64,000 nt of DNA from Akebia trifoliata. Its lineage: Eukaryota > Streptophyta > Magnoliopsida > Ranunculales > Lardizabalaceae. Position 1 is the first letter of the stretch. Every line of letters begins with the position of its first letter. Made by a program: the position numbers and the translations under genes. This document shows positions 23,135 through 35,985 of this stretch, in pieces. The stretch lies in assembly GCA_017979445.1 (NCBI GenBank), contig CM030711.1:7099221-7163220 (forward strand). Direction: 5' to 3'. The notes under the pieces are model-generated. The model had not been told where the DNA came from, did not search any database, and saw only the letters and a program-made list of their open reading frames with translations.

Positions 23135-23981
23135 ATGACTATTGCACATGAGTTAAAAAAAAATTAGTAATTATACAGAGTAATAATTATCTTTATAACT
23201 AGTTTAAGAGATTATTTTACAATTTTCAAATAGTCTAATTTCATAACAGGTTAAGTCATTTATAGTTTTAAAGATTAATTATTTGGCTCTGTGTCAACAA
23301 TACTCACTCTTCTCTCCTTATAATAGTAAAGATGATATATATAGATAGTTTGATTAATTAACCCATACGTGCATAGTTAGTGTGATTTTAAGGATTTGAT
23401 GTGATCATTTTTGTTGAATTGAGTCATACTACTACTAAAGATTCAATTTGCCCCACACTTAGTGGGAAAGGGCTTGCGAGTATCTTATCCCAACTACGAG
23501 AATTGGGGATCTTGATGCGACACATGTACAATGTAAATTATTTGCTCTTTTAAATGATACTACAAGAGTTAATATTACCAAAATGGCATATGGTAGGATT
23601 TGCCGCATTTGATGATTTAATATTACATGCATGCCTTGTCATGATCATCACCACGAACGACGAAGTTGTTTATACTTAATTGGTCATATGGCCTGAAATA
23701 GAGAATGCCATATATGCATATTTTTCATATTGGCAATACCTATGTTAATGAGGTTAGGCATGGTAGCATAACACATTATTATCCTTTCACATCATCCATA
23801 TAAGAAGTAAAAAATTCTCTTGAGCGATATATTTAATGTAGTCAATAAACTCAGGCTAGAGCCCAACTCAACTCTAATTTTAGCTCAGTCCACACAACCC
23901 TATGGGTCAAGGTCAAGCAGGTCTGGGCATAGATTTTGGAAGCCCGACCCTAAGACTGGCAATGATTTGAAATATATCTAA

Positions 23982-24304
23982 TAGGGGTGCAACTTGATTT
24001 GGTTTGAGCTCAAATTGGAATCGAACTGACACAGATCGGTTCTACTAAATAAGAACCAGAATCGAATCAAATTCCATTGGAACCAAACCAACCAAATTGG
24101 ACTAAAGTTGGTTCGGTTTGGTTTTATGACTTTGCCAATATTCTATAAATTGTAAGTAATATTTTTTAATGAACAAACAAACTTATAATAAATATAAAAT
24201 TTCATACAATAAATTATTAATCTATCCATAAAAACTCATTAGTTTATCCATAAAAGACCATTAATCTATGTCTCAACTCCTAAAATAATTCATAATAATT
24301 AGTA

Positions 24305-24335
<31 letters not shown>

Positions 24336-24532
24336 TGCATAATGATTCAACTCTCGGTTTGGTTCAGTTCTATCTAAGTTTGATTCGAGAATTAAACCAA
24401 ATTGATTAGTTCTCCATTTTTGTAACCCAGAACCAAACTGCAACTTGTTCCAAATCGAACGAAACCATCCCCAAGCTATCGGTATGGTTCGGTTCTGAGT
24501 TTGAACTTGACCAAGTTGCAGTTGCACCACTA
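23982..24532. mobile_element. Degraded hAT-like element
   Basis: The left end TAGGGGTGCAACT and the complement of the right end TAGTGGTGCAACT agree at 12 of 13 bases. The interior is rich in GGTTCGGTT words and holds a short (TA)n run near 24311. The flanks ATATCTAA and ATACTTGA match at only five of eight positions, so the insertion is old. It is related to the element at 2897. Confidence 0.65.
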
Positions 24533-25852
24533 ATACTTGATGTCCGACTCGGTCTGAATTAACGCGATCCGAAAAAATAATAAAAATCAGATTTTAGGAT
24601 TGGAATCTTAGATTCGAAACAATTTTGGATATACCCCATCTACTAAAAAAAAAAAAAAAAAAATTCTGATCCAAACATATTTTTAAAATTAATTTAATTT
24701 CCCTTTATATTTGTAGTTGGAAAGTAGATTTTTAAAATTTTTTATTTTTTGAACATTGATCATTTGAAAATAAGACATGTGTCTGGATCAGATCGATTCG
24801 ATTTCAGATAAAGGATGAAATGAAATGGATCGAATTCAGTTCAAATTTCATTGATCCGTTCGGATTGGATCAAGTGCATCTTTTTAATATTTAAATCAAT
24901 ATTGGAGTGGTATTGATGTAGTACTGGACTAATCTGTTGCTAGCTCAACTTTATCCAACCTGATCCAAATCCCAAACTCAACTTTATTTGACTAGGCTCT
25001 CCTCCTCCCAATTTTTATTATTTCAAGAAAAAATAAAAAATAAAAAATAAAAAATAAATCCTTTCTCAATGGATACCCATTTAATCAAAATAAAAAAGCC
25101 TAGTTCTAGCTTCCTTTTTATTGGAGACGATAAAAATTGAATCTAAATAACCAAGCTAATTGAGAATCAATAACGTTAGGAATTGAGAACATTTAAAGGA
25201 AAAACACTTTTGACAATTCCGATTCCATTAATTTGAGAACGAAAACTGATAGGAATCAGAACTAAGAAAATTTAACGGTTCTGGTTAAAATTATAATCAA
25301 CCCATTGACATTCCTACCCCACCCCCAACTATTATTTATTTTTTAAAATTTTAAATTAATAGAAAAGACCAAATCCAATATGAAGCCTGTCTCGAAGTCT
25401 ACTACCAGTTAAGGCAACAAATCGAGCTCAAGCCCGAGGTTCGTAAATTGACCCAACCTAAAGGAAGTTAGGCTCGAGCCCATCCATGCCAATTTTTGCA
25501 CCTCTACATCAATATACTTCTAAAATAGGGCCCAAGGTTCAACAAGAAGAGGATCCCACCTGATTCACAAAGGCATGACTAATAAACCTTAAAAAGGCCC
25601 AAATCCATTCCTATGTATGGGCATGTTAAGAAGGACACTTATAACATGGGATTTTATGGTCCTACCTTAACCTTGCACACCCCACACTCAACCCACCCCA
25701 AAGTTGTCTCACCTTAACCTACGCACCACACGCACAATTGAATCCACACCCCACTTGTCTAGTTGTCCCACCTTAACCTGCGCACCCCCTCCCTTTCCCT
25801 GTTTTGAAAAGCCATCGCCCCCAAACTGAACAAAAAGTCTGGAACCACTAAC
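24533..25852. other. Degenerate repeat-rich spacer and 5' flank of the L34e-like gene
   Basis: Stretches such as GGATCGAATTC and GTGCATC suggest further decayed hAT-like copies (about 24780-24880). The phrase CCAATTTTTGCACCTCTA near 25500 looks like another hAT-type end. The last ~200 bases before 25853 are C-rich and probably promoter and leader. No gene is visible. Confidence 0.4.
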
Positions 25853-28800
25853 ATGCACCACCCTCTCTCCTCCATTACCGCCATGCCCACCTCCTCATCC
25901 CCTTCTCAGAAACCCAAAAAACCTTCCACAAACCCCAACCCTAACCCTAATTCCCTCCTCTGCAAACATTCTCCCTCTGCAACCCTAGACATTTTGATCC
26001 TAATTCTCGTTCTCTTCTCTTGCACTTTTCTCGTCACCTCCTACTTCTCCTACATCTTTCAATCTCTCTCTCAAGTCCTCCCATCTCTCTTCCTCTCCCA
26101 CTCCGCTGCGTTTCGACAATCTCCGTTTCCGTACATTCTAGGGTTTCTGATCTTCTTCACTGTGTCGGTTGTTTCAGTCGAGATCTGTTGTAGTTATAGA
26201 TCGAGAAAATGCGAGAATCCTGGATGTAAAGGGTTGAAGAAAGCGATGGAATTTGATATAGAGTTGCAGACTGAGGATTGTTTGAAATCGGCATCGAAGG
26301 AGATCGATAAATTACCTTGGAAAGGAGGGACTGAGGGGAATCCGGATTACGAATGCCTGAGATCTGAGCTGAGGAGGATGGCTCCGCCGAATGGACGAGC
26401 GATTCTGCTGTTTCGAGCGAGGTGTGGTTGCCCCATTGCGAAGCTCGAAGCGTGGGGGCCTAAGCGGGGTCGGCGGCACAAGAAGTAAGTTTCCATTCTT
26501 TTTTTTTTTTTTTGTTCCTTTGTAACGCATTTTGATTTCTTTAATTCATATTTTAGTTAATTTGATCTTGAAATTGAAGTAGAGGTCAAAATGGATCTTC
26601 TTGAATTGGTGATTTCGTTTTGATTTGTCCATTTGAAATGAGTTTCTAACATATTTTAGTCTTGACTTGATTGTTAATAGAAAATGTGTGATTCAGATAT
26701 GTTATTGGTGTTCATCTATTTTGTGCAGTTTTAAGTACCAAAACTAGTATTTTTTAAGTTTGAATTCATTGGTTTAGGTTGATCTCTTGGTAGTGACAAT
26801 TCTTTGTGTTTTGTGTTATTGGAGGATCTAATAGGGTTTTGGATATTTCTTAATTTGTGCACAATGGAGAGTCGTTATTACATGATGGCAGATTTGAAGA
26901 AGTTTAATACATGATCTTGAAACCATCCATTAATTGAAGAATTTTAATGCATGGTTGTCTCTGTGTAGTTTATTTGTAGAAAGACCCTTGAAAGTCCAAG
27001 AAGATAAGAATTTTCTTGATGATGCCCAATCTTGCAAGTTGGTGCATGTTATGCACGTAGGTGATTTATGATTCTATGCTTTTTTCCTTTGATGCTGTTC
27101 ATTCTATGATTTTCGTGCAAACACTATTAGGTGATCTGGTGTGCTTTCTTTGTTCTATAATTTTCATCCCTATCAAGAGTCTTGGTTGAATACCTCCTCA
27201 AAACTTCCATCTAACCATTACGTTTTTTTCTTCTCAGACATGTACTTTAATTGAGTGCTTTATTATCAATTGAGAAAGCGTGTGAAGAGGGAAAACATCA
27301 ATGATTAAAAATCATTGTCTAAGACTCTCAGTACCACCTGAGAAGTTGGGGGTTCACATATAACACGTCCGAATAGGTATAATCCTACAGTCTTATAGAC
27401 ACGATACCCATTCATTGAAGCATTTATTCTAGGGAATCCAATTCTGTGACGCTACATCACTTGTATGTTTTCTGAAGGTCATAATCACGGAATTCTCCAA
27501 AGTCTTCATAATAATCGTAAAAATCTCCAAACAAGGTGCTAGCCAACTAAATCAGGAATCAACACATTGTTGTTGATTTATCAATTAATTGTAGAATATA
27601 TGATAACATTTTTAATCTTCACCCTTAGAATTTTATTTGCTTCAACAATCAAATCTCAAGAACAAGATAGGATTTTTAGGGTGGTTGATGGGTATTGGTA
27701 CGAAACCCAAAGGCATCAATTGTATATTTTCCCAAAATTTTTTTACAGAACTTTCTCAAATTTATCAGAATTGAACCCCGCCAAGTAATTACCGAACCCA
27801 AACTTTATTACTATGCTCAAGATACATCTTATATATAAGTTTAGTGGATCTTATAGAACTCATATGCACAATAATCAGTTCTAGGTGCCAACCATTTATT
27901 TATTTATTCCATTTGACTTAAGGAATAACAACGACAACATCCAAAGATTTGGGGTTGGCTAAATAAATCACATTCCTCCCTGGTCCATTCACTCTGTCTG
28001 AGTTCAAGTCTTATGTTATTGAGAGTGATTTTAAATCTGCTGTCAATACCTCTATATATGTTCTTTTGGGAAGTGTAGTCAAAGCTAGCACCTTAGTGCA
28101 CCTCATGGTGGGGCAGACCGAAGGTGCCTTAATACTTGTGAGGCAAGGCGCACCAAGGCGCGCGCCTTGACTACGCCTCAATCAAGGTGCAAGGTGCATT
28201 AGGCATGCACTTCACTAAAAATGAAATAATTTATTTAATTAAGACACTAATTTCAGATATGATTGTATACTTTTTATATGAAAAATAAAATTTATTTGGA
28301 AAGTTCAATTTTTTGCTATTAAAAATATTGAATTTTACTTTTGGTGATTTTTACTCAGCCCAAGCCTGTTCCGACTTAGTTGACTTAGGCCTGATAAGGG
28401 TATCGGGCTAATCTAAGGTTGAGCCTGCCTTTTTAGGGTCTGGTTAGTGCTCAACCAAGCTTGACTAGAACTTACCCATTGATAGCCATATGTGTTGTTC
28501 TGCCGTAGCAGCAACAACATATGTTGTTGGCTTACTTTTACAACTTTTTCTTCTCCTTATTTCTCTTTACTTTTCCCTTTACGATTGATCATTCTTCTTC
28601 TTGAAGTGTTGGATTCTTTAACTTGTTTGTAAAAAACTCATATTTATACATGTTATAATTGTAAAATGTCTAGAACTCACCTTTCACTATTTAGTTTTTA
28701 TAATTTTATTGTGCTTTACTTTACTCAGGCACGCGCCTTGCTTGCGCCTCAGGCACTAGGAGGCCTTTGCGCCTTTCTCCCTTAACTGCACTGCTTTTGG

Positions 28801-31800
28801 GTCTTCCGCTTGCTCTTTTAAGACCTTCGACTTGAATATTTTTTCTGTTGTAATCAGCCTTCCTCGACAACATACCTCCATCTTAGCCGACTCTCTTTTA
28901 GTTTATCGCTACTATATTTTTCCAAATGCATTCATTTCTAATTATCTTTCATGGTTTTTCTACTCACTCATCTCAACGTCTCATCTCCGCTAGTCTCACA
29001 CACATATATATATATATTGAAAAAGAAGATGGTTGATTGATGCGGGATGCAAATCAAGCCAGTAGTCCAATGGAAAATTTTGAATTATTTATATTGCAAC
29101 TTGTTTGGGTCTAGAGTTATATATATTTTTTTTATTGTGATTAGTTTTAGATTAGATTATTTGATCTTTTTGATGTCTTTTAATTATCTTAAAGGCTCTA
29201 TAAGAGTTTCAATAATATTCACGTTATTTTTCTTTAGGTCTTATTTTGAGTGGTCAAAACTTGTCATATTAGGTCCATTTTTGTGTCATTTGATAGGTTA
29301 TTTAATTATCTATCGAATGAGCCTAAGATTTTGCAATTCCGATTAATTTTGAGAAAGTTATGGTCAAAATGTCGATGGAGTGTCAATCTTACACAGGATT
29401 GATTTCTCAATGTCGAAAGATTCCATTTTTATGTAATTTTAGGATTAGAGTTTTTAGTCTAGACTATATATATGGCTATCGTAATTTGTTTTTATAAGTT
29501 TATGGAATAAAAAAGAAATTTTGCAGCTTTTTCAGTGAGGAGGTTATCCATCTTGGTGTGATTCCAAGGTTCTATCTTTCTATCCCTTCTCATTTTTTTT
29601 TTTATTATTAATCTTATATCTATTTTTTAGATTTTCTTTTAATCCTTGTTTTTTATTTTCTGGAATCTTGAATTCTTAAAGTCTTGAATCATGAATTCTT
29701 GAAACCCATTTTATTCTACCATTAATCATTTCTCATTCTCCTAACCCTTAATCCTTACCTTACAAGCCAAATCCTTAACCCTATAAACCTAGATCCTTAA
29801 TCATAATTGCAAAATATCAATATTTACAACCCAAAAAAACAACCCTAATCTTTTTTGGGTTTACCGTATTGTAGCCCAAATCCTTATCCCAACCCCAAAC
29901 CAGATTCCCTAACCCGTTATTTGAAAAAAAAAAAAACCTTTTAATAAATTTTTTTTTCATCATCACTTAATTAACCCTTTCCACGACCTTTCCCAAAGTA
30001 GAACGACCTTAGAATCGAACAAATCTAGGTTGTCTTGCATCATCGATTGCCTAACTTGCAAAGTGAGCTACGACAAAAAAGGAGAGAAAAAAACGACAAA
30101 ACACTAAAGACAAGCATCAATGATATTTCTAAGAGCTTACAAAATAAATTCAATCCCATCTAAACAAGAAGTCCTCCAACCCTCCCTCACCCCCCCTCCT
30201 CAAATTCCTTTAGTGCCTTGCTTCAAAAGAAAAGATATCCCATAGCCCCAATAATCACTTCATTGATTGCGTTCTCTTTCCCTTCAAAAAGTTGGTTGTT
30301 ACTTTCTCTCCATATGGTCCAATATAATACACAAGGAGTTACACTCAATTTATTAACATGATACTTCTTGATCGCCCATCATCTAGCTTCAGAAATCATA
30401 GCTGATCTTACTACGCTATCATACAATTTTATGATAGAAAACGGTTCTTGTGGGATATGCTTCCAGCGGCTATTGCTTGGGAGGTTTGGAACGAGAGAAA
30501 TAACAAGGTGTTCAACAGTAAGACAAGTAGCTCTCATGCAGGTTTCTTGAAGATCTTGGGACTTTTATACCTTTGGTCCAATCAGATCATAGATTTCGTG
30601 GGGATTACTTACGATGATTTTGTTTTTAGATGGAACTCTTTATGTGATCACTGATGTTGTAGTTTTCTTTTTTCGTTGCTCTTTGTGAGGCTTTCTCGGC
30701 CTCCTTGTATCTTTTTCCCTCTTTTTCAATATATTATACTTTTCAAAAAAAAAATTATTTTCTTTTTGACTTGATTGGTTTGCGTCTATCACACATCTCT
30801 TAGTCTCTGCATGATACTATAAGTATTAATGAATTAAATCATCAACAACTTTTTTTATATTACTATTTTATATTCAAATTTATTTCTGAATGCTCGGATT
30901 ATGCTGCACACCAGTAGTAACAAAAAAATAGAAAAGATAATAAAGAAAATAATAAAAAGAAGAATAGAGAGGAGGAAAATAGAAACTACAATTACCATAT
31001 AATCTAGAAAAAAAATGAAGACTTAATATGAGGTGTATGCCTCAGTCGCGCCTCATAGTTAGGTATACGCTTTTAGGGCACCTTTTGATATGAAACGTTC
31101 AATCAGACTGTTTTTCGTTTCTTCCTTATGTCTAAGTGGTTTTTTAATGAGCCTCATTTTGAGGAGCGCCTCGAGGCATATACCTCACACACCTATAAAA
31201 ACATTGGTCTAGAGTAACACAAAATTTACCCAATGAGGGTTTCCTTTTATTGATGCATGTGAAGGAAGGCCAAACAATTAATAGATTGATAATTTATATA
31301 CATATTTTTCTATACGTAAGATTAACTAATGTATAATAGTCTATAATATATGTGAACCTCTCTCTCCCCCCTTTTTTCTTTTTTATTTTCAAAGTAGAAA
31401 AGAACAACATTGAAATTCCAATACACAAGGAGCTTTCTATATAGATTATACAATAAAATAAGGAGCTTTCCATCTAGCTCCTAGCTAATCATTGTTAAAG
31501 ATTGCTACTTGTGGAGGATTGTAAGAGGCCAAACAAGCTGGCCACAAAAAAAAGAGCCCACCAACATAAAATGGCAAGCGATGGTGTACGTTGCAGTTGT
31601 CTTTTTATGCAATAAAATTTGGCCTTTGGTGTGGTTGGGGGCACCATAACCCCACTTGACATTCAATTTGCAACATCTTCCCACTGATTTTTCCCCTGAT
31701 CTGTAGGAAATTAATCAAAGACTGATCTAATAAGTTGAGTTTAGTTTCTCGACTGGTCTTTTTTGAGAGTCCCAAAGGACTTTGTTCTTTCTATATTTCT

Positions 31801-34349
31801 TTGCTAGAGATACATTATCAAAGTTCGACATGGTGGTATGGAATGGCAGCTTTGCCAACCGTGGAAGATATGTTCAATGGAGTTGGTAGTATAATAAAGT
31901 GGTGTAAAAAAATTACAAATAACAGTAAGGATAATAATAAATTATGCATGATCTTATAAAAAAATTATGCATAGTATCTTATGACTTATAAAAAAAGTAT
32001 TTTATGATTTGTATTGGGAAATACATGTATGTAACGTTATTATTTAATACGGGACTATATGATTGTGGGAGAGAATCGATGGAAAAATAGTTTTCTAGGA
32101 AAATGTGTTTTGCTTGCATTTGATTACGTATTTTCATAATAAAATCATTTTTACAGACAGAATGACTGTCCTGCTGTTTTGGTGGGAAAATATTTGCGGA
32201 CTGAACCCCCACCCTCTCCCAATAATATAATTTTTGTGTCACGGCCAGAAAATCCCAATGTTTTCTCTCACATGATTACTTCCACTCCAGAACTAAAGAC
32301 CAACTCTTGTTTGCCATTTTCCTATCTGCAATCAAACACCAACAGGCATTTTGCAGAAGTCCATTTTCCCTTGAGAATTTGTTTTCATAGTTTTCTCTGC
32401 AATCATGCACACCTTATAGAGAATATTCCTATTAGAAATATAATATTTTGCAAAGAGAAATAAAATGGAAAAAGAATCCTAAAAGCTTCACACAAAAAAA
32501 TGCATGGGATGTCATAAGTCATAACAACTTTCAACTATGTTAACCGTTGTTGGTGTATTTCTCTCAGTTTCAGCAAATATTGTTACAATGGTTCAAACCT
32601 GGACATGGCAATATTTCTTGTTTTGAGACCCCAACTCGAATCACTTTGCTATATGAGCATCACATTTGAGATTCAAACATTGAGCAATAAATAATAACCT
32701 CTGAAAAACTATCCCAAATCTTTTGGGGAAATTACCATATTCTTCTTACTGCCAATCAGTTGTCACATGTTGCTCTGGATTTCTTATATGGGCATTTGAA
32801 TCAAGAATGTGTTGTGTCGCATCTAATCAGGCCAGGCTTCATAAACATTAAACCCTGTGCATTGCAGTACATGGGTTTGGTCAACCCATGACCTGCCAGA
32901 TGAGGCCCTATTCAGATCATCTGCTCAGGACTGAGTCAACTGGGCATGACTCTTATTGGTCTCTTAGTTGAATGGGAAACATTTACTAGGCCCTATTCCC
33001 GTATATGCCTCCTTGATACATGCCATTTTCTAGTGATTTCTTTCTTTTCATTGATCATTTACTTACGCGAATAGTGTTTAAATAAATCTAGCTTAGTCTA
33101 CTTTTTTTTAGCAAGGCAGTGCATAGTCATTCTTGTCTAAGATGGATGCTGCAGCTCACTCTCTGAAGTAATCTTCAAATTGCATATTGGAGTTTCCTAG
33201 ACATCTACTTTTTGGCGTAGTGATGCACATGATTTTCATTTTTCAGCCGACAGTAGGGTTAGATAGAACTGACAATTTGGACTATTCTTCCTGAACCATC
33301 TTTTGTATTCATTTTTATCTAATTTTCAATAGAGAAATTACACATGTGATTGACATATTCACCAAATTGGTTTGATATGTTTAAGACATATTTCTAGTAG
33401 CTGACTCCAAATAGTCAAGTCAATGAAAAAGGTTGGGATGATGTTTGTATTTATTTTTGTCCTCCTGGACACTTCTAGTAGCTTCTTATGATGAATTTAT
33501 CTTATTCATTATTTTTTTTTGTAAAATTCCCGTTCATTTTAAGTCAACTTGGAGAAAGAACTGATTTTGTCGACTTTACTTATTAAATTTGTTTTTTTGG
33601 TTAAATGTCGGTGTTGACAGCTTGCTCCTCTTTTCTCTCTCTCTCTCACCCCCCCCCCCCCCCTGATTTTTACTAATCAAAATAACAAATTGGGGAAACT
33701 TTCCATGAACACAAGTTTGTTTGGTGAGGGAAAAATTGAGAGGACATGAAGTGCTACTGTTGTTTTATTTGAAATGAAATGAATGTCAGTTCCTCAGTAG
33801 GATACCTATAAAAAACGAAGGTCCTCTGTAGGATCAGTCCAGGGTAAGTTTATAATATGAGAGTTAAAGAATGCTGATTGTCAAAAAATGAAATAGCCTG
33901 ACAGGTACTTTACATGCCTGGGGTTGAAACCCACCCTTCTATGGGTCCCATGTTATATTCTTTGTTAGTTGTCAATCCCATTAAGATGATCTTACCTAAC
34001 ATGTCCGCTGCATTGTGGTCAAAAGAGCTAAAGCTGATGGTCACTAAAATCTGATGAAGTTGATTTTTGACTTGGAAAATCTCTTAGATGCTATGTTTTT
34101 CAATCCAGGGCATGGTTGTTAGTTGTTACATCTGAAAAACTCAAACTAGATTTACATGTTAGTTTCTGACTTAATAATCTAATCAAAATAACTTAAAATC
34201 TTATTGTATTGTGATGATGTTCATAGGTTTTCTGTTTGATGTTTTCACTTTTCAGTATGTAATGCACAAATATTATACCTTGTGACGACTGGTTACGTTT
34301 CAGGGCTCTGAGCAATCTGGTTCTTAATGGAGGAGGAGATCATCGCTGA
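25853..34349 (+). CDS. Ribosomal protein L34e superfamily-type membrane protein (At5g19025-like), 225 aa
   Basis: Exon 1 is 25853-26484 and exon 2 is 34304-34349, separated by a 7.8-kb GT-AG intron. The donor gaa|gtaagt overlaps an in-frame TAA, so unspliced RNA would stop at residue 211. Splicing instead adds ALSNLVLNGGGDHR after RRHKK. The protein has a Ser/Pro-rich start, two hydrophobic helices (about 46-70 and 92-113), then the conserved block with CENPGCKGLKKAMEFDIE, PWKGGTEGNPDYECLRSELR, RMAPPNGRAILLFRARCGCP and AWGPKRGRRHKK. The Cys residues (C-x4-C...C-x-C) may bind metal. Database names call it a 'ribosomal protein L34e superfamily' member, but the membrane helices argue against a ribosomal role; the function is unknown. 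An alternative start is the Met at 25883. It lies beside the PPR gene as in Arabidopsis. Confidence 0.87.
28071..28793. mobile_element. hAT-like non-autonomous element, GGCGC-rich, 723 bp
   Basis: Ends AAGTGTAGTCAAAG and CTTAACTGCACTG form an imperfect inverted repeat. The flanks are a perfect 8-bp duplication CTTTTGGG (28063-28070 and 28794-28801). The terminal regions are rich in AGGCGC/GCGCCTTG, a widespread pattern among plant hAT-like MITEs; similar words recur at 31030-31200. It lies in the long intron of the L34e-like gene. Confidence 0.85.
29038..30042 (+). mobile_element. Solo LTR, same family as the LTR element at 51526-54480
   Basis: It begins TGATGCGGGATG, ends CTTGCATCA, and matches the LTR at 53519-54480 in order over several blocks (for example GAGAAAGTT-TGGTCAAAAT near 29350 and the CCCTAATCCTTA-type A/C-rich 3' third). 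The flanks TTGAT and TCGAT agree at four of five bases. No internal region is present, as expected after LTR-LTR recombination. Confidence 0.72.
30150..30440 (-). mobile_element. LINE ORF2 C-terminal fragment
   Basis: On the minus strand the sequence reads PCVLYWTIWRESNNQLFEGK and on into EVIIGAMGYLFF, the C-terminal zinc-binding region typical of plant LINE reverse transcriptases. It abuts a second LINE tail in the opposite orientation. Confidence 0.65.
30445..30758 (+). mobile_element. 5'-truncated LINE tail with poly(A)
   Basis: It encodes AIAWEVWNERNNKVFNSK and FVFRWNSLCDH, ending in a stop, a T-rich tail with TTCAATATATTATACTT, and a poly(A) run at 30745-30754. It is closely related to the tail at 50579-51042 in MED33 intron 1. 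It lies in the long intron of the L34e-like gene. Confidence 0.78.
33649..33663. repeat. C15 homopolymer
   Basis: Fifteen C following a CT-rich run, inside the long intron of the L34e-like gene. Confidence 0.9.
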
Positions 34350-35985
34350 TTGTTTCTGGTAGTTTTCCGCTGTCAGTCAGTTTATATCAATTTCTGCTTT
34401 TATTTTTTCTTTGATTTGTCCTTAGAGATTTGGTTCCTTGAATTTTCTTTTCCTGGAAGACTTCTGCTGAGAACATTTTTCTTATACCTGCAACCTGACG
34501 GCGGATTTCTACCTATACATCCAAACAACCTTCCCCGGTGTATCCTTGTTACCATGGTAGATATATGGTCTATCTTGTCTGATCTTGATTGCTGAGAAAG
34601 GATAAACGGGAAACTATATGAATAAAAAATATACAAAGTGACAGTGGATATTGTGGTGTTGTTTTTTTTTATTTTTTATTTTTTATTTTCAGTTTTTATT
34701 TTGACCACCTTTTTCTCCAGGACGTGAGCTCAGTTATTTGTTTTGTACATTTTTGTTCTTATTGATAGGCCTAAGGACTGTTGACACCATGGTACCTGCA
34801 CATGGATTGGGATTTGCTACTCGACATTTTGAAACATATTCCAAAAAAGGGGGGAAAAACAAAAAACAAAAACAAAAATGGTCAGATGATTGAAAGCACC
34901 CAATCCATCACATTTTCTGTTGTTTACAAAAACATGATGAACTTTCAAGTACGGTGGTATTGAATTTGAGTCTTAGGCACAATGGCTAGAATGATAAAGG
35001 AGTTCTTTGGTGTAATAACAGACCGGGAAGGTGACGTGTGGACAAATGTTCCCATGATATTGAAGCAAACTCATTATCTGATAACTGATCACTTAAGTGC
35101 TTAGTTCTATGATTTACAGACATAGATTCTGATATTTGATTTCGCCAATACCAAAGCTGATGGAATTGATTCCTCTGGTATCCAATATGGATATTTCCAA
35201 ACACCTCCACACTAATGTGTGTGTATTTGAGATACTCCCTTGAATTTCCATTATTCTGACACACTCGCTTGCACACGCAATCACATTTAACACGATCTAA
35301 GGTTTTAAAAAAAAAGGCTTTAAAGTAAGAAATGCTTTAGATTCTTCTGCAAATTTGGGGAGGTGGGTTTACTTGTTAAAATGCCATAACAGGTTTGGTT
35401 GGACCTCAGCATTTTTTGGTTCTTGCGACACATGGGGAAAATGATTACTGGGAGATGGTAGTGGCCATCTTTATTGTTGTTACAAGCTCATACCAATTTG
35501 GGTATTTTTGTCAGTAACTGACAACCAACTCGATAATGATAGCTTTTGTTGCGTCAATATGGTAATTCAACTTTTAAGGCGGTGGGTTCAAGTCCCAATA
35601 GTACACGCACAACACAAGAAAACAAAATGTTTGAACCTGGTGGGTGTGCGAGTGCAACAGCAACAGCAACAGCAATGTAGAGGAACGAAGATTCACAAGT
35701 AGGGTTGGGTCGGTGGATGGAAAGCCAAATATTACTTTCAAGGTGCCAGAGTTCAATCCCACCCTTCACTCACCAATTACTAACCACTAACCCCCCCTCC
35801 AGCGTGCCTATCAGGAATTAATAAAAGTGTCCATTTGAGGATGACCAATAACACCACCAATGAAGTATCCCTCGCTGCATTATCTGTACATGTCAATGGG
35901 AGCTAAAGAAAGCACGTACTCCATCTTGATTTGGTTTTGAAAACTCGATCGAGTCAACATGTTTTTGATGTATGTATACCTTCCA
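34350..35985. other. 3' UTR of the L34e-like gene and spacer
   Basis: The first several hundred bases probably form the 3' untranslated region (the sequence is less AT-rich than the spacers further on). A CAACAG repeat lies near 35657-35675. No further gene is visible. Confidence 0.45.

Noticed and set aside
35560..35620. A tRNA-like phrase GGTGGGTTCAAGTCCC
   Set aside because: The flanking bases do not fold into acceptor and anticodon arms of a tRNA.
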